Source of the DNA: DAHUXD01 sp963736455
Lineage (GTDB): Bacteria > Acidobacteriota > Thermoanaerobaculia > UBA5066 > Gp7-AA6
Reading direction: 5' to 3'
DNA: 64,000 bases
Assembly (NCBI GenBank): GCA_963736455.1
Contig: CAVTON010000001.1
Coordinates: 186,001-250,000, forward strand
Shown here: positions 9,171-18,642 of the stretch, piece by piece
Position numbering within the stretch: position 1 is the stretch's first letter
How the letters are laid out: each line of letters opens with the position of its first letter
The notes under the pieces: model-generated
Database searches by the model: none
What the model was told of the DNA's origin: nothing
Seen by the model: the letters and a program-made list of their open reading frames with translations, nothing else
Translations under genes and position numbers: made by a program

Positions 9171-9422
9171 TTACTTGGCGGCCGGCGTCGCGGTGGCCGG
9201 AGCCGTCTCGGTGCTCGTCGTGGTCGTGGAGGTCGTCGTGGTCGCGGTGGATTCGGTTCCGGTCGTGGCCGTGCTGGTCGCCGCCGTTCCGGTCTCCTCG
9301 ACTACCGCCGGGGCTTCCGCGGCGGGCGCGCTCTCCGGGGCCGGCGCCTCCTTCTTCTGGCAACCGGTCGTGATCACGAGAGCCGTCGCGGCCGCAAAAC
9401 CCAGAGTCAGAAACTTCTTCAT
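9171..9422 (-). CDS. Small Ala/Thr/Pro-rich lipoprotein
   Basis: An 83-residue predicted lipoprotein. MKKFLTLGFAAATALVITTGC is a type II signal peptide with Cys21 as the lipidation site after ITTG. The mature chain of about 63 residues is almost wholly Ala, Thr, Glu, Pro and Ser, with a TTTTSTTTTST run, so it should be extended and disordered. The gene has a strong polypurine ribosome site, a TTGACA-N16-TATGAT promoter and a strong terminator, so it is a single-gene unit that is probably highly expressed. Function is unknown; a disordered, envelope-spacing or Lpp-like structural role is only a guess. Confidence 0.85.
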   Translation of the reverse strand: MKKFLTLGFAAATALVITTGCQKKEAPAPESAPAAEAPAVVEETGTAATSTATTGTESTATTTTSTTTTSTETAPATATPAAK

Positions 9423-9514
9423 ATCCCTCTTCTCCTTCTTTCAAAACGCGATCAAAAAAAACGTGTTCTCCTCGAGAGCGCAGCCGAAACGCCCCTGCGG
9501 AAAATCGACGCGGA

Positions 9515-9542
9515 ATCATATCCGATGAGGCGACCGTGTCAA
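9515..9542 (-). promoter_or_regulatory. Near-consensus sigma70 promoter for the lipoprotein gene
   Basis: On the minus strand TTGACA (9542-9537) is followed after 16 bases by TATGAT (9520-9515). The predicted start near 9508 leaves an untranslated leader of about 85 bases, unusually A/T-rich for this genome and containing a run of eight T on the coding strand. This is the best promoter match in the window. Confidence 0.8.
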
Positions 9543-9650
9543 GGACCAAGCCTTCCGGCGCCGCGCTCGACGAACGCCTGCCGTCACGGCTATCCTTCAC
9601 CGGGAAGGCCGCGGGCCTTTCCACGAAAATAGGCAGACGAGGGTTACAGA

Positions 9651-10997
9651 GTGTTCGAGGGACTGGGCGATCGGATGCAGGCGGTCTTCAAGGAGCTCCG
9701 CGGCGAGGGGCACCTGACGGACTTCCACATCGAGACGGCCTTGCGAGAGATCCGGCTCTCGCTGCTCGAGGCGGACGTCGCTCTCCCCGTCGTGAGGCAA
9801 TTCACGGCCCGGGTCAAGGAGCGGGCGGTCGGCGCCCGCGTCGCCCAACAGCTCTCTCCGGCGCAGGAGGTCACCCGCATCGTCCGCGACGAGTTGAAGG
9901 CCCTGCTCGGCGGCGAGAACGCCGAGCTCGTGCTTCCGGGGAAACCGGCGGTCATCGCGCTCGTCGGCCTCCAGGGATCCGGGAAGACGACCTCCGCCGC
10001 GAAGCTCGCCCGGCTGCTCAAGAACCGCGGCCGTTACCCGATCATCGTGGCGGCCGACCTCGCCCGGCCCGCCGCGGTGGAGCAGCTCGTCGTCCTCGGC
10101 CGGCAGATCGGCGTTCCGGTGCATTCGCCGCCCGGCGTCACGGATCCGGTCGAGGTCGCGCGCAGCGGCCTGCGCGAAGCGAGGCAGACGGGCCGCGACA
10201 CGCTCATCGTGGACACCGCCGGCCGGCTCCACATCGACGAAGCGCTGATGGCCGAGATCCGTGCGATCGTCGAGGCGGTCGAGCCCCAGGAGACGCTCTT
10301 CGTGGCCGATGCGATGACGGGGCAGGACGCGGTCCGGTCCGCGTCGGGATTCGCGGAGGCTCTCCCGCTGACCGGGATCATCCTGACGAAGACCGACGGC
10401 GACGCCCGCGGGGGAGCGGCGCTGTCGGTCGTCACGACGACCGGCAAGCCGATCAAGTTCGTGGGCGTCGGCGAAAAGCCGGAAGATTTCGAGCCCTTCC
10501 ATCCCGACCGAATGGCCTCGCGGATCCTCGGGCTCGGCGACGTCATGACCCTGATCGAGAAGGTCGAGGCGAGCGTCGACGCCGACTCCGCCCGCAAGCT
10601 CGCGGCCAAGACGGCGGCCGGCGAATTCACGCTCGAAGACCTTCGCGAGCAGCTCGCCTCCATGCGCAAGATGGGCCCGCTCGAGAGCCTGATCGACCTG
10701 CTCCCGAAGGGGGGAGCCATGAAGGCCCTCAAGGGACCCGAAAGCGTGGATGAGAAGGCATTGACCCGCACGACCGCGATCATCGACTCCATGACGGTCG
10801 AAGAGCGCCAGTATCCGCAGATCTTAAACGGCAGCCGCAAGAAGCGCGTCGCGGCGGGATCCGGCACGTCGGTGGCGGAGATCAACCGCCTCCTCAAGCA
10901 ATACCAGCAGATGCGGCGCCTCATGCGGACCGCCCGAAAGGGGGCCCGGGGGCTCGACCTTTCCCGGCTGGCGCTTCCGGGGCCGGGGGGGCGGTAG
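9651..10997 (+). CDS. ffh: Signal recognition particle protein Ffh
   Basis: The GTPase of the signal recognition particle, which with 4.5S RNA delivers nascent membrane proteins to FtsY and SecYEG. The 448 residues match the usual length. Order: N domain (1-85), G domain with P-loop GLQGSGKTTSAAKLA, DTAGRLHIDE and the TKTDGDARGGAALS specificity loop, then the M domain from about 300 (MRKMGPLESLIDLLP, RKKRVAAGSGTSVAEINRLLKQ). The start is GTG at 9651, with a weak GAGG eight bases upstream. It heads the ffh-rpsP-rimM-trmD-rplS block, a common bacterial order. Confidence 0.97.
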   Translation: MFEGLGDRMQAVFKELRGEGHLTDFHIETALREIRLSLLEADVALPVVRQFTARVKERAVGARVAQQLSPAQEVTRIVRDELKALLGGENAELVLPGKPAVIALVGLQGSGKTTSAAKLARLLKNRGRYPIIVAADLARPAAVEQLVVLGRQIGVPVHSPPGVTDPVEVARSGLREARQTGRDTLIVDTAGRLHIDEALMAEIRAIVEAVEPQETLFVADAMTGQDAVRSASGFAEALPLTGIILTKTDGDARGGAALSVVTTTGKPIKFVGVGEKPEDFEPFHPDRMASRILGLGDVMTLIEKVEASVDADSARKLAAKTAAGEFTLEDLREQLASMRKMGPLESLIDLLPKGGAMKALKGPESVDEKALTRTTAIIDSMTVEERQYPQILNGSRKKRVAAGSGTSVAEINRLLKQYQQMRRLMRTARKGARGLDLSRLALPGPGGR

Positions 10998-11010
10998 GTG
11001 CGTCTTCGTG

Positions 11011-11016
11011 TACAAT
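11011..11016 (+). promoter_or_regulatory. Candidate -10 (TACAAT) of the rpsP operon
   Basis: TACAAT followed by GCGCCGCTTTC lies 33 bases before the rpsP ATG. The same block, with 15 of 17 bases identical, precedes rplS at 12872. The matching position before another ribosomal gene supports a real promoter; no good -35 is visible. Confidence 0.6.
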
Positions 11017-11049
11017 GCGCCGCTTTCGCAGGTCTGAAGGGATGCTGAA

Positions 11050-11304
11050 ATGGTGAAGATTCGACTGCGCCGCATGGGCGCCCGCAACCGTCCGTACTAC
11101 CGGATCGTGGTCTCGGACTCGCGCCTGACGGCGAGGGCGGAGGTCCTCGAGGAGCTCGGCTCCTACGACCCGGTGCCCAACCCTCCCGTTCTCTCGCTCG
11201 ACCGCGAGCGGGCCAGGCACTGGATCGCGAAGGGAGCCAGCGTGTCCCCGACGGTGGCGTCGTTGCTCGCCCGCCCGGAGCCCGCCGCGGCTCCCGCCGC
11301 CTGA
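11050..11304 (+). CDS. rpsP: Ribosomal protein bS16
   Basis: Small-subunit ribosomal protein of 84 residues, standard length. MVKIRLRRMGARNRPYYRIVV is the family N-terminus and LEELGSYDPVPNPP the conserved central loop. It lies 52 bases after ffh and leads khpA, rimM and trmD, the usual neighbours. A candidate promoter (TACAAT, 11011) and a purine-rich site before the ATG suggest independent transcription in addition to read-through from ffh. Confidence 0.97.
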   Translation: MVKIRLRRMGARNRPYYRIVVSDSRLTARAEVLEELGSYDPVPNPPVLSLDRERARHWIAKGASVSPTVASLLARPEPAAAPAA

Positions 11305-11309
11305 AGCCG

Positions 11310-11540
11310 ATGAAGCGGCTGATCGAGATGGTCGTTCGCCGCCTTTCCGACGATCCCGCTCAGGCGCGGATCACGGAGGGCTTCGAGGGCAAGACCCTCG
11401 TCTACGACATCGACGTGCCGGAAGCCGATCGCGGGCGCCTGATCGGACGCGAGGGGAGAACGATCCGCGCGCTCCGGTCGTTCGTCTCATCGGCGGCCGC
11501 CGCGCAGGGCAAGCGCGTGCTGATCCGCGTTCGCGACTGA
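11310..11540 (+). CDS. khpA: KH-domain RNA-binding protein KhpA
   Basis: A 76-residue single KH domain protein. The diagnostic GXXG loop region appears as RGRLIGREGRTIRALRSFV, preceded by the LVYDIDVPEADRG strand. KhpA binds RNA and, in studied bacteria, works with KhpB in RNA chaperoning and cell-division control. It sits five bases after rpsP in its conserved place between rpsP and rimM. The ATG has GAAGC just upstream. Confidence 0.93.
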   Translation: MKRLIEMVVRRLSDDPAQARITEGFEGKTLVYDIDVPEADRGRLIGREGRTIRALRSFVSSAAAAQGKRVLIRVRD

Positions 11541-11587
11541 CGAGGACGCCACCGCGCGCCCGGCGCCGCGGACCCGAGGCCGATTCG

Positions 11588-12097
11588 ATGCCCCCGTTTC
11601 TCGTCGTCGCCGAGGTCCGCCGCACGCACGGGCTCTCCGGTGAGGTCCTCGTGGACGTGCTCACCGACTTTCCGGAACGCCTGCACGAGGGCGTCGTGCT
11701 CGTCTGGCGGTCGGGCGGTTCGGAGAGGACGCTGACCGTGCGGCAGGCGCGCGCCCACGGCAATCGTTTGCGGCTGGCCTTTGACGGCGTCGAGACGGTG
11801 GACGCGGCCCGCGCGCTGCGGGGCGGCGACCTCTGTGTCGCGATGGAGGAGGCGCATCCGACTCCGGAAGGCTTCTTCTACTCTCACGAGGTGGCGGGCT
11901 TCCGCTGCCAGGACACCTCCGGCCGTGCGCTCGGCACCGCGACCGGCCTCGAGAAGACGCCGGCGGGTCCGATGCTGACCGTCGAGCGGGAAAACGGCGA
12001 GGCGCTCGTTCCGTGGACCCGGCCGATCGTCGTCGAGGTGGACCGCACAGAACGGAGGATCGTGATCGACCCGCCGGAAGGGCTCTTCGACCTGTGA
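11588..12097 (+). CDS. rimM: Ribosome maturation factor RimM
   Basis: A 169-residue 30S maturation factor that acts on the 16S rRNA 3' domain around uS19. The N-terminal RimM domain begins VVAEVRRTHGLSGEVLVDVLTDFPERL; the PRC-barrel C-terminal domain includes VPWTRPIVVEVDRTERRIVIDPPEGLFDL, the family ending. Its stop overlaps the trmD start (GTGA), the normal gene pair. Confidence 0.95.
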   Translation: MPPFLVVAEVRRTHGLSGEVLVDVLTDFPERLHEGVVLVWRSGGSERTLTVRQARAHGNRLRLAFDGVETVDAARALRGGDLCVAMEEAHPTPEGFFYSHEVAGFRCQDTSGRALGTATGLEKTPAGPMLTVERENGEALVPWTRPIVVEVDRTERRIVIDPPEGLFDL

Positions 12098-12813
12098 GCG
12101 TGAACGTCGAGATCCTGACGATCTTCCCGGGATACTTCGACTCCCCTCTGAAGGAGAGCCTGCTCGGCAAGGCGATCGCCGGCGGGCTCGTCTCCGTGAC
12201 GGTGACCGACCTCCGCACGTTCTCCGAGGGGCGGCACCGGAAAGTGGACGACGAGCCTTATGGAGGCGGAGCGGGCATGGTGATGATGGCTCCCGTCGTC
12301 GCCGCGGCCATCGAGGCGCGCCGCGAGACGCCGGACGGGCGGGCCTGGACGGTCCTGATGACGCCCGAGGGCGCCCCGCTCGTTCACGCGCGGGCGAGCG
12401 CCCTGTCCCTCCGGCCGCGCCTTCTGCTCGTCTGCGGCCGCTACGAGGGCATCGACGAACGGGTGCGGGACCTCGGGCTCTTCGACGAGGAGATCTCGCT
12501 CGGCGACTTCGTGCTTCCGGGCGGCGAAGCCGCGGCACTCGCCCTGACGGAGGCGGTCACGCGCCTGGTCCCGGGAGTCGTGGGAGCGGCGGAATCCCTG
12601 GAAAACGAGTCGTTTCGGGACGATCGCCTCGACTCTCCGCACTACACGCGTCCGCGCGAGTTCCGCGGACTCTCCGTGCCCGACGTGCTGCTGTCCGGCG
12701 ACCACCGGAAAATCGAGCGCTGGAGGGCCGCTCGCGCCCTCGAGAAAACGCGCGCGCGACGTCCGGACCTCCTCGACCGGCGGCCTCCCGCGCCCGGAGA
12801 GGGCGACGAGTGA
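12094..12813 (+). CDS. trmD: tRNA (guanine-N1-)-methyltransferase TrmD
   Basis: Methylates G37 of tRNAs carrying G36, preventing frameshifting; a SPOUT-fold dimer. The 239 residues include NVEILTIFPGYFDSPL, the GGGAGMVM loop and the knot region LLVCGRYEGIDERV and SLGDFVLPGGE, all classical. The GTG at 12094 overlaps the rimM stop by four bases; a second GTG at 12100 is also possible. The C-terminal DDRLDSPHYTRP motif is intact. Confidence 0.97.
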   Translation: MSVNVEILTIFPGYFDSPLKESLLGKAIAGGLVSVTVTDLRTFSEGRHRKVDDEPYGGGAGMVMMAPVVAAAIEARRETPDGRAWTVLMTPEGAPLVHARASALSLRPRLLLVCGRYEGIDERVRDLGLFDEEISLGDFVLPGGEAAALALTEAVTRLVPGVVGAAESLENESFRDDRLDSPHYTRPREFRGLSVPDVLLSGDHRKIERWRAARALEKTRARRPDLLDRRPPAPGEGDE

Positions 12814-12847
12814 GCCTGCCGGACGCCGGCGGCGGCGTCGGGGCGGC

Positions 12848-12877
12848 TTGAACCGGGGCGAGTCCTTCCGGTAGAAT
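12848..12877 (+). promoter_or_regulatory. Promoter of rplS
   Basis: TTGAAC (12848-12853) and TAGAAT (12872-12877) are spaced by 18 bases between trmD and rplS. The downstream GCGCCGTTTTC matches the initiation region before rpsP. The predicted start leaves a leader of about 50 bases containing the GGAGAAG ribosome site of rplS. Confidence 0.65.
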
Positions 12878-12932
12878 GCGCCGTTTTCTGCGGGCTTTCC
12901 GCGAGGCATCCCCGAATCCGACTGGAGAAGCT

Positions 12933-13286
12933 ATGAGTGATCTGCTGCTCGATCTGGAAAAACCGTCGCTCAAGAGCGGCATCCCGGCCTTCTCGCCCGG
13001 CGACTCGGTTCGCGTGCACGTGAAAGTGCGCGAAGGCGAGAAGGAGCGCATCCAGATGTTCGCCGGCGTCGTCATCGCCCGGCGCGGCGGGGGCGCTCGC
13101 GAGACCTTCACGGTCCGCAAGATCTCGGGCGGGATCGGCGTCGAGCGGGTGTTCCCCCTGCATTCGCCGATCATCGATCGGATCGAGGTCGAGCGAAAGG
13201 GCGCGGTGCGTCGCGCCAAGCTCTATTACCTGCGCGGCCGCAAGGGCAAGGCCGCCCGGATCGACGAGAAGCAGACCGAGCCGTAG
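12933..13286 (+). CDS. rplS: Ribosomal protein bL19
   Basis: Large-subunit protein at the 30S-50S interface, 117 residues. FSPGDSVRVHVKVREGEKERIQ, FAGVVIARRGGG, ETFTVRKISGGIGVERVFPL and AKLYYLRGRKGKAARI cover the whole family. An in-frame ATG 57 bases upstream exists, but the ATG at 12933 has GGAGAAG at good spacing and gives the usual N-terminus. Confidence 0.97.
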   Translation: MSDLLLDLEKPSLKSGIPAFSPGDSVRVHVKVREGEKERIQMFAGVVIARRGGGARETFTVRKISGGIGVERVFPLHSPIIDRIEVERKGAVRRAKLYYLRGRKGKAARIDEKQTEP

Positions 13287-13301
13287 GAGGCTCCCGAGCC
13301 C

Positions 13302-14003
13302 GTGACGCCCGACCCGCTCGCCGCGCTCTTCGCCGAGCTCGGGCGACTGCGCGAGCTCGCCCTTCTGGAGACCCTTCTGGCGGATCGAGGCTTCGCCTTC
13401 GTGGCGGGAGTGGACGAGGCGGGGCGCGGCTCGCTCGCGGGTCCGGTCGTCGCCGCCGCGGTGATTCTTCCCGCGGACTGTGTCCTGCCCGGGCTGGATG
13501 ACTCGAAGAAGCTCGACGCGGAGGAGAGGGCCGGCCTGGATCGCGAGATTCGGCTCCACGCGGTCGCGTGGGGGATCGGCGTGGTCGAGGCCCGCCGGAT
13601 CGACGCGGACGACATTCTGCGCGCGAGCCTCGAAGCCATGCGGCAGGCGGTGGTCGCGCTGCGGCCCGGACCCGACGCGCTCCTGGTGGATGCCGTTCGC
13701 GTTCCCGGCGTTTCGATCCCGCAGATTCCGATCATCCACGGCGACGCCCTGTCGGCGTCGATCGCCGCCGCCTCGATCGTCGCGAAGGTCCACCGGGACG
13801 GCCTGCTCGAAGCGCTCGGACGCCGGCATCCGGTCTACGGGTTCGAGCAGCACAAGGGATACGGGACACCCGAGCACTGGGAAGCGCTGCGGCGCTTCGG
13901 GCCCTGTCCGGAGCATCGTCTGACCTATCGAGGGGTGGTTCCGGAGCCCGAAGTCGAGCCGATCGACGCCCGCTCGGGCCGCCATCGCGGCCAGAGCGGT
14001 TAG
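13302..14003 (+). CDS. rnhB: Ribonuclease HII
   Basis: Removes ribonucleotides misincorporated in DNA. The 233-residue protein has VAGVDEAGRGSLAGPVVAAAV with the DEAGRG catalytic pair, the conserved LDDSKKLDAEER motif, HGDALSASIAAASIVAKVHRD with the third acidic residue, and HKGYGTPEHWEAL. It starts with GTG 15 bases after rplS behind GGAGG. About 25 C-terminal residues are non-conserved. Its TAG stop forms the first half of the TAGAAT -10 of the next gene. Confidence 0.95.
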   Translation: MTPDPLAALFAELGRLRELALLETLLADRGFAFVAGVDEAGRGSLAGPVVAAAVILPADCVLPGLDDSKKLDAEERAGLDREIRLHAVAWGIGVVEARRIDADDILRASLEAMRQAVVALRPGPDALLVDAVRVPGVSIPQIPIIHGDALSASIAAASIVAKVHRDGLLEALGRRHPVYGFEQHKGYGTPEHWEALRRFGPCPEHRLTYRGVVPEPEVEPIDARSGRHRGQSG

Positions 14004-14006
14004 AAT
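14001..14006 (+). promoter_or_regulatory. -10 element TAGAAT of the TPR gene (leaderless type)
   Basis: TAGAAT ends eight bases before the ATG of the TPR gene and overlaps the rnhB stop codon. With a normal 6-8 base distance to the transcription start, the message would begin at or next to the ATG. There is no Shine-Dalgarno sequence in between. Confidence 0.6.
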
Positions 14007-14014
14007 CTTACGGA

Positions 14015-16537
14015 ATGGCGGTCAACCGTGAACAGGTCCTCCAGTCCGCCGAGAAGCTGCTTTCCCGGGGCAAGCTCGACCAGGCGCTGAAGGAGTACCT
14101 CCGGGTCCTCGAGGACAATCCCAAGGACATCCCGACGCTGAACAAGGTCGGGGACCTCTACGTCCGGATGAATCGCCCCGGCGAATCGATCCCCTACTTC
14201 GAACGGATCGCCGACTTCTACTCCCGGGACGGCTTCTTCCTGAAGGCGATCGCGATCTACAAGAAGATCAACAAGATCGATCCGGCCCGGCTCGAGGTCT
14301 ACGATCGCCTCGCCGACCTGTACCACAAGCAGGGTCTCGTGCAGGACGCGCGCAGCCAATACCAGGTCCTCGCCGACCACTACCAGAAGAACAATCGGAT
14401 TCCCGACGCCATCGCGGTCTACAAGAAGATGGCATCGATCGACCCCTCGGATCTGCGCATCCAGGTCCGCCTCGCCGATCTCTATCGCGCCGCGAACCAG
14501 AAGGACCAGGCGGTCATGCAGTACGGGCTGATCGGGTCCATGCTGCTCAAACGCGGAGCGCACGACGAGGCGGCGCAGGTCTTCCAGAAGGCCCTCGAGC
14601 TCTCGCCCGACGACGTCGAGACGCAGCGCAACCTGGTGCGCTCGCTTCTGGCGCAGAAGAACGCCTCCGCGGCCATGGCGGTGCTCAAGGCGGCCCCGCG
14701 CACGGGCGAGAGCATGGGCCTGATGGCCGAGGCCCAGCTCGAGTTGGGGGAGCGGGCCGAGGCGCTCCGGACGGCGGAGCAGGCGCTCGCGCTCGACGCG
14801 GATGCCGAGACGCCGCGCCTCTTCATCGCCCGCCTCCGCGTGCAGGAGCATTCGCTCGACCGCGCGGTCGATGCGATCGGGCCCCTCGTGGATTCGGCGG
14901 TGGCCCGCCGGGATTTCTCGCGCGCCGCGGACTATCTGGAGCCGGTCTTCGCCGCGGACCCGGGCCACGCGGGCGCGCTCGAGAAGATGGCGCAGGTGCT
15001 CGAGGCCGAGGGAAATCGCGCCGCGCTCGCGAAGGTGCATCTGCAGCTCGGACAGGCCGCCGAGGCGCGCAACCCGTCGAAGGCCCTCGAGCACTATCGG
15101 CGCGCGCAGGAGGCCGATCCGTCCAACGTCGAAGCGGCTCACCGCGTCAAGGAGATCGGCTCGCCGGTGCAGGCTCCGGCCCCGGCGGCCGAGAGCGCGC
15201 CGGCCGAGCCCGAGTATCAGGAGCTCATTCTCGACCTCGAGGACTCGGCGTCGGTCCATGCGCCGCAGCCGAAGGTTCCATCGATCGAGGTGGACGAATC
15301 GCCGCCGGCTCCCGAGGCCGCGCCGCCCGCCCCGGTCCCGCCCGCCGCGGAGGCGACCTCCGCACCGGCGTCCTCGGAAGACCAGCAGATCGAGACGCTG
15401 ATCGTCGAGGCGGAAGTCTTCGCGAAGTACGGATTGTCCGACAAGGCGATCGAACGGCTGTATGCGCTCGTCCGCCGCCGTCCGGATCTCCTGAAGGCCC
15501 GCGAGCGGCTCGTCGAGCTTCTCGCGGAGACCCGCAATCCCGGGCTCGCTCGCGAGGCGGAGGCCCTCTCGGCGTCTCTCCGGGAGATGGGACGCGAGGA
15601 GGATGCTCGGCGAGTGCTCGGCCGCGCCGGCCTCGGGGGAGCCGCCGCCGCGCCTCCGGCCGGACCTCTCGCCTCGCCGCCCTCCGCCTCCCCTCGCGAC
15701 GTCGAGTTCGACGAGTTCGAGGTCGGCCACCCGGTTTCTCCGCCGGGCGAAGTTCCGGCTCCGGCGTTCGAAGACGATGCGATCGAGTTCGCCGGCGGAG
15801 ACCCGGGTCCGCCTCCGGCGATGGAGAAGCTCTCGACCCCCGAGCCCCTGACGCCGGTGGACACCGAGTTCGTCTCCTACGAGCAGCTCGGCAACCTGCT
15901 CGAGGACGAGATGACGCGCGCCGGCGAGAGCGAAGCGGCGCCGGCGACCGACGTCAACGTGGTCGACGAGGACAACCTCTTCGCCGACGAGCAGAAGTTC
16001 TTCAATCTCGCCGAGGAGCTCGAGAAGGAGCTCGGCGACGAGGCCGTCGTCGAGGAATCCGCCGAGATCTCGGCGCCCCAGGGAGAGGTCTCTCTCGAAG
16101 AGATCTTCCGCGAGTTCAAGAAGGGCGTCGAACAACAGCTCTCGGCCGAGGACTACGAGACCCACTACAACCTCGGCATCGCCTACAAGGAGATGGGGCT
16201 CGTCGACGAAGCCATCGGTGAGTTCCAGCTCGCGAGCAAAGACGCGGGCCGCGCGGTGGAGTGCTGCAGCATGCTGGGGCACTGTTTTCTCGAGAAGGGG
16301 ATGCCGCAGCTCGCGATCCAGTGGTTCCGCAAGGGGCTCGAGACGCCGTCGATCGGGGAACTCGCGACCGCCGGAATGCTCTACGATCTCGCCCGCGTCT
16401 ACCAGGACACGGGCGACATGGACTCGGCTTACAAGACCTACCAGGAGGTCTACGGCCTGAACGCGAACTACCGCGACGTGGTCCAGCGCGTCAAGGAGCT
16501 CGACGCCGGCCGCGTGCGGGGCGCCGGCGACGCGTGA
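14015..16537 (+). CDS. Large tetratricopeptide repeat protein
   Basis: An 840-residue protein without signal peptide. The first roughly 390 residues are consecutive TPR units (LLSRGKLDQALKEYLRVLED, DRLADLYHKQGLVQDARSQY, IPDAIAVYKKMASIDPSDL). An acidic Ala/Pro-rich linker follows around 390-460, then a TPR-like segment (VFAKYGLSDKAIERLYALVRR), a second disordered acidic stretch and a C-terminal TPR block (HYNLGIAYKEMGLVDEAIGEF). Such proteins are scaffolds for complexes; related ones are common in Acidobacteriota and myxobacteria. It ends by overlapping the oppD-like gene (GTGA), so it may belong functionally to that transporter, which is inference. Confidence 0.85.
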   Translation: MAVNREQVLQSAEKLLSRGKLDQALKEYLRVLEDNPKDIPTLNKVGDLYVRMNRPGESIPYFERIADFYSRDGFFLKAIAIYKKINKIDPARLEVYDRLADLYHKQGLVQDARSQYQVLADHYQKNNRIPDAIAVYKKMASIDPSDLRIQVRLADLYRAANQKDQAVMQYGLIGSMLLKRGAHDEAAQVFQKALELSPDDVETQRNLVRSLLAQKNASAAMAVLKAAPRTGESMGLMAEAQLELGERAEALRTAEQALALDADAETPRLFIARLRVQEHSLDRAVDAIGPLVDSAVARRDFSRAADYLEPVFAADPGHAGALEKMAQVLEAEGNRAALAKVHLQLGQAAEARNPSKALEHYRRAQEADPSNVEAAHRVKEIGSPVQAPAPAAESAPAEPEYQELILDLEDSASVHAPQPKVPSIEVDESPPAPEAAPPAPVPPAAEATSAPASSEDQQIETLIVEAEVFAKYGLSDKAIERLYALVRRRPDLLKARERLVELLAETRNPGLAREAEALSASLREMGREEDARRVLGRAGLGGAAAAPPAGPLASPPSASPRDVEFDEFEVGHPVSPPGEVPAPAFEDDAIEFAGGDPGPPPAMEKLSTPEPLTPVDTEFVSYEQLGNLLEDEMTRAGESEAAPATDVNVVDEDNLFADEQKFFNLAEELEKELGDEAVVEESAEISAPQGEVSLEEIFREFKKGVEQQLSAEDYETHYNLGIAYKEMGLVDEAIGEFQLASKDAGRAVECCSMLGHCFLEKGMPQLAIQWFRKGLETPSIGELATAGMLYDLARVYQDTGDMDSAYKTYQEVYGLNANYRDVVQRVKELDAGRVRGAGDA

Positions 16538-17588
16538 ACGGCGGCCCCGGAGCTCGCGCGTCTTCGCGATCCCCATCCCGAAATCAGAATCCGGACGTGC
16601 TCCCGCCCCTTCTGGCCGTCGAGGACCTGACCGTCGCGCTGGCGGCGGGAGGCGCGTTCCGGGCCGCCGTCGACCGGGTCTCCTTCTCGGTCGGACCGGG
16701 AGAAGGCGTCGCGGTCGTCGGGGAGAGCGGCTGCGGAAAGACGCAGCTCGCGAGGGCGCTCCTGGGTCTCTCTCCGGACGGGGCGAGGGTCTCGGGGAGG
16801 GTCCGCTTCGAGGGACGAGATCTGACGCCCCTGTCGGACCGCGAATGGAGCGCGGTGCGCGGCCGGCGGATCGGCATGGTGTTCCAGGAGCCGGCGAGCG
16901 CGCTCGACCCGGTCCGCACGATCGGAGAGCATATCGCCGAGGCGGTTCGTCTGCACCGGAGCGTCGGATCCGCCGAGCTTCGCGAGATCTCGCTCGGTGC
17001 CCTGGCGGCGGCCGCGTTTCCGGACCCGGCGCAGGCCCTCGAGGCGTACCCGCACCGGCTCTCGGGCGGCCTGCGCCAGCGGGCATGCCTCGCCATCGCG
17101 CTCGCTCCCGGGCCGAGCCTCCTCGTGGCCGACGAGCCGACGGCGTCGCTCGACGCGACCGTCGCGCGACAGATCCTGGACCTGCTCGACCGGCTGCGGC
17201 GCGAGCGCGGGCTCGCGGTCCTTCTCGTCACGCACGACCTCGGGCTCGTGGCCCGGCATTGCGACCGGGTGCTCGTGCTCTACGCGGGCCGCGTCGTCGA
17301 AGAGGCGGGCGTCTTCGAGCTCTTTCGCGATCCCGGCCACCCCTACACGCGGGGGCTCCTGAAGGCCGCTCCGCGCCTGAACGGCCCCGTCCGCCGCGCG
17401 GGCGAGCGCTACGAGACGATTCCCGGCGCTCTCGAGGACCTGGCGATGCGGCGGCTCGGAGGCTGCGTCTTCGAGCCTCGCTGCCCCGACCGTTTCGAGC
17501 CGTGCCGGCTTCGGGAGCCCGATCTCTATCCGAGGGGCAGGGCGCGATCCCGATGCTTCCTCGACGAGCCGCGGGGCGGGCCGGTCGC

Positions 17589-17592
<4 letters not shown>
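16534..17592 (+). CDS. OppD/DppD-type ABC transporter ATPase
   Basis: A 352-residue ATP-binding subunit of a peptide/nickel ABC importer. Walker A GESGCGKTQ, Q-loop VFQEPASALDP, signature LSGGLRQRACLAIAL, Walker B LLVADEPTASLD and H-loop LLVTHDLGLVARHCDRV are intact. The C-terminal oligopeptide (HPY) extension has DPGHPYTRGLL and the cysteine motif GGCVFEPRCPDRFEPC. GTG at 16534 overlaps the TPR stop; a GTG at 16597 would remove a Ser/Arg-rich 21-residue tail and is also plausible. The next gene overlaps by four bases. Permeases and binding protein are absent nearby. Confidence 0.88.
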
Positions 17593-18575
<983 letters not shown>

Positions 18576-18642
18576 TATGAAGGCGAGCACCGAAACTTTC
18601 CCCCGTCCGGATGCGTAGAGGAGTTGACAAAGGAGTCATGGA

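Noticed and set aside
14000..17086. A 1028-residue open frame on the minus strand opposite the TPR and oppD-like genes
   Set aside because: It is antisense to recognisable proteins, low in complexity and lacks motifs; such long open frames arise from high GC.
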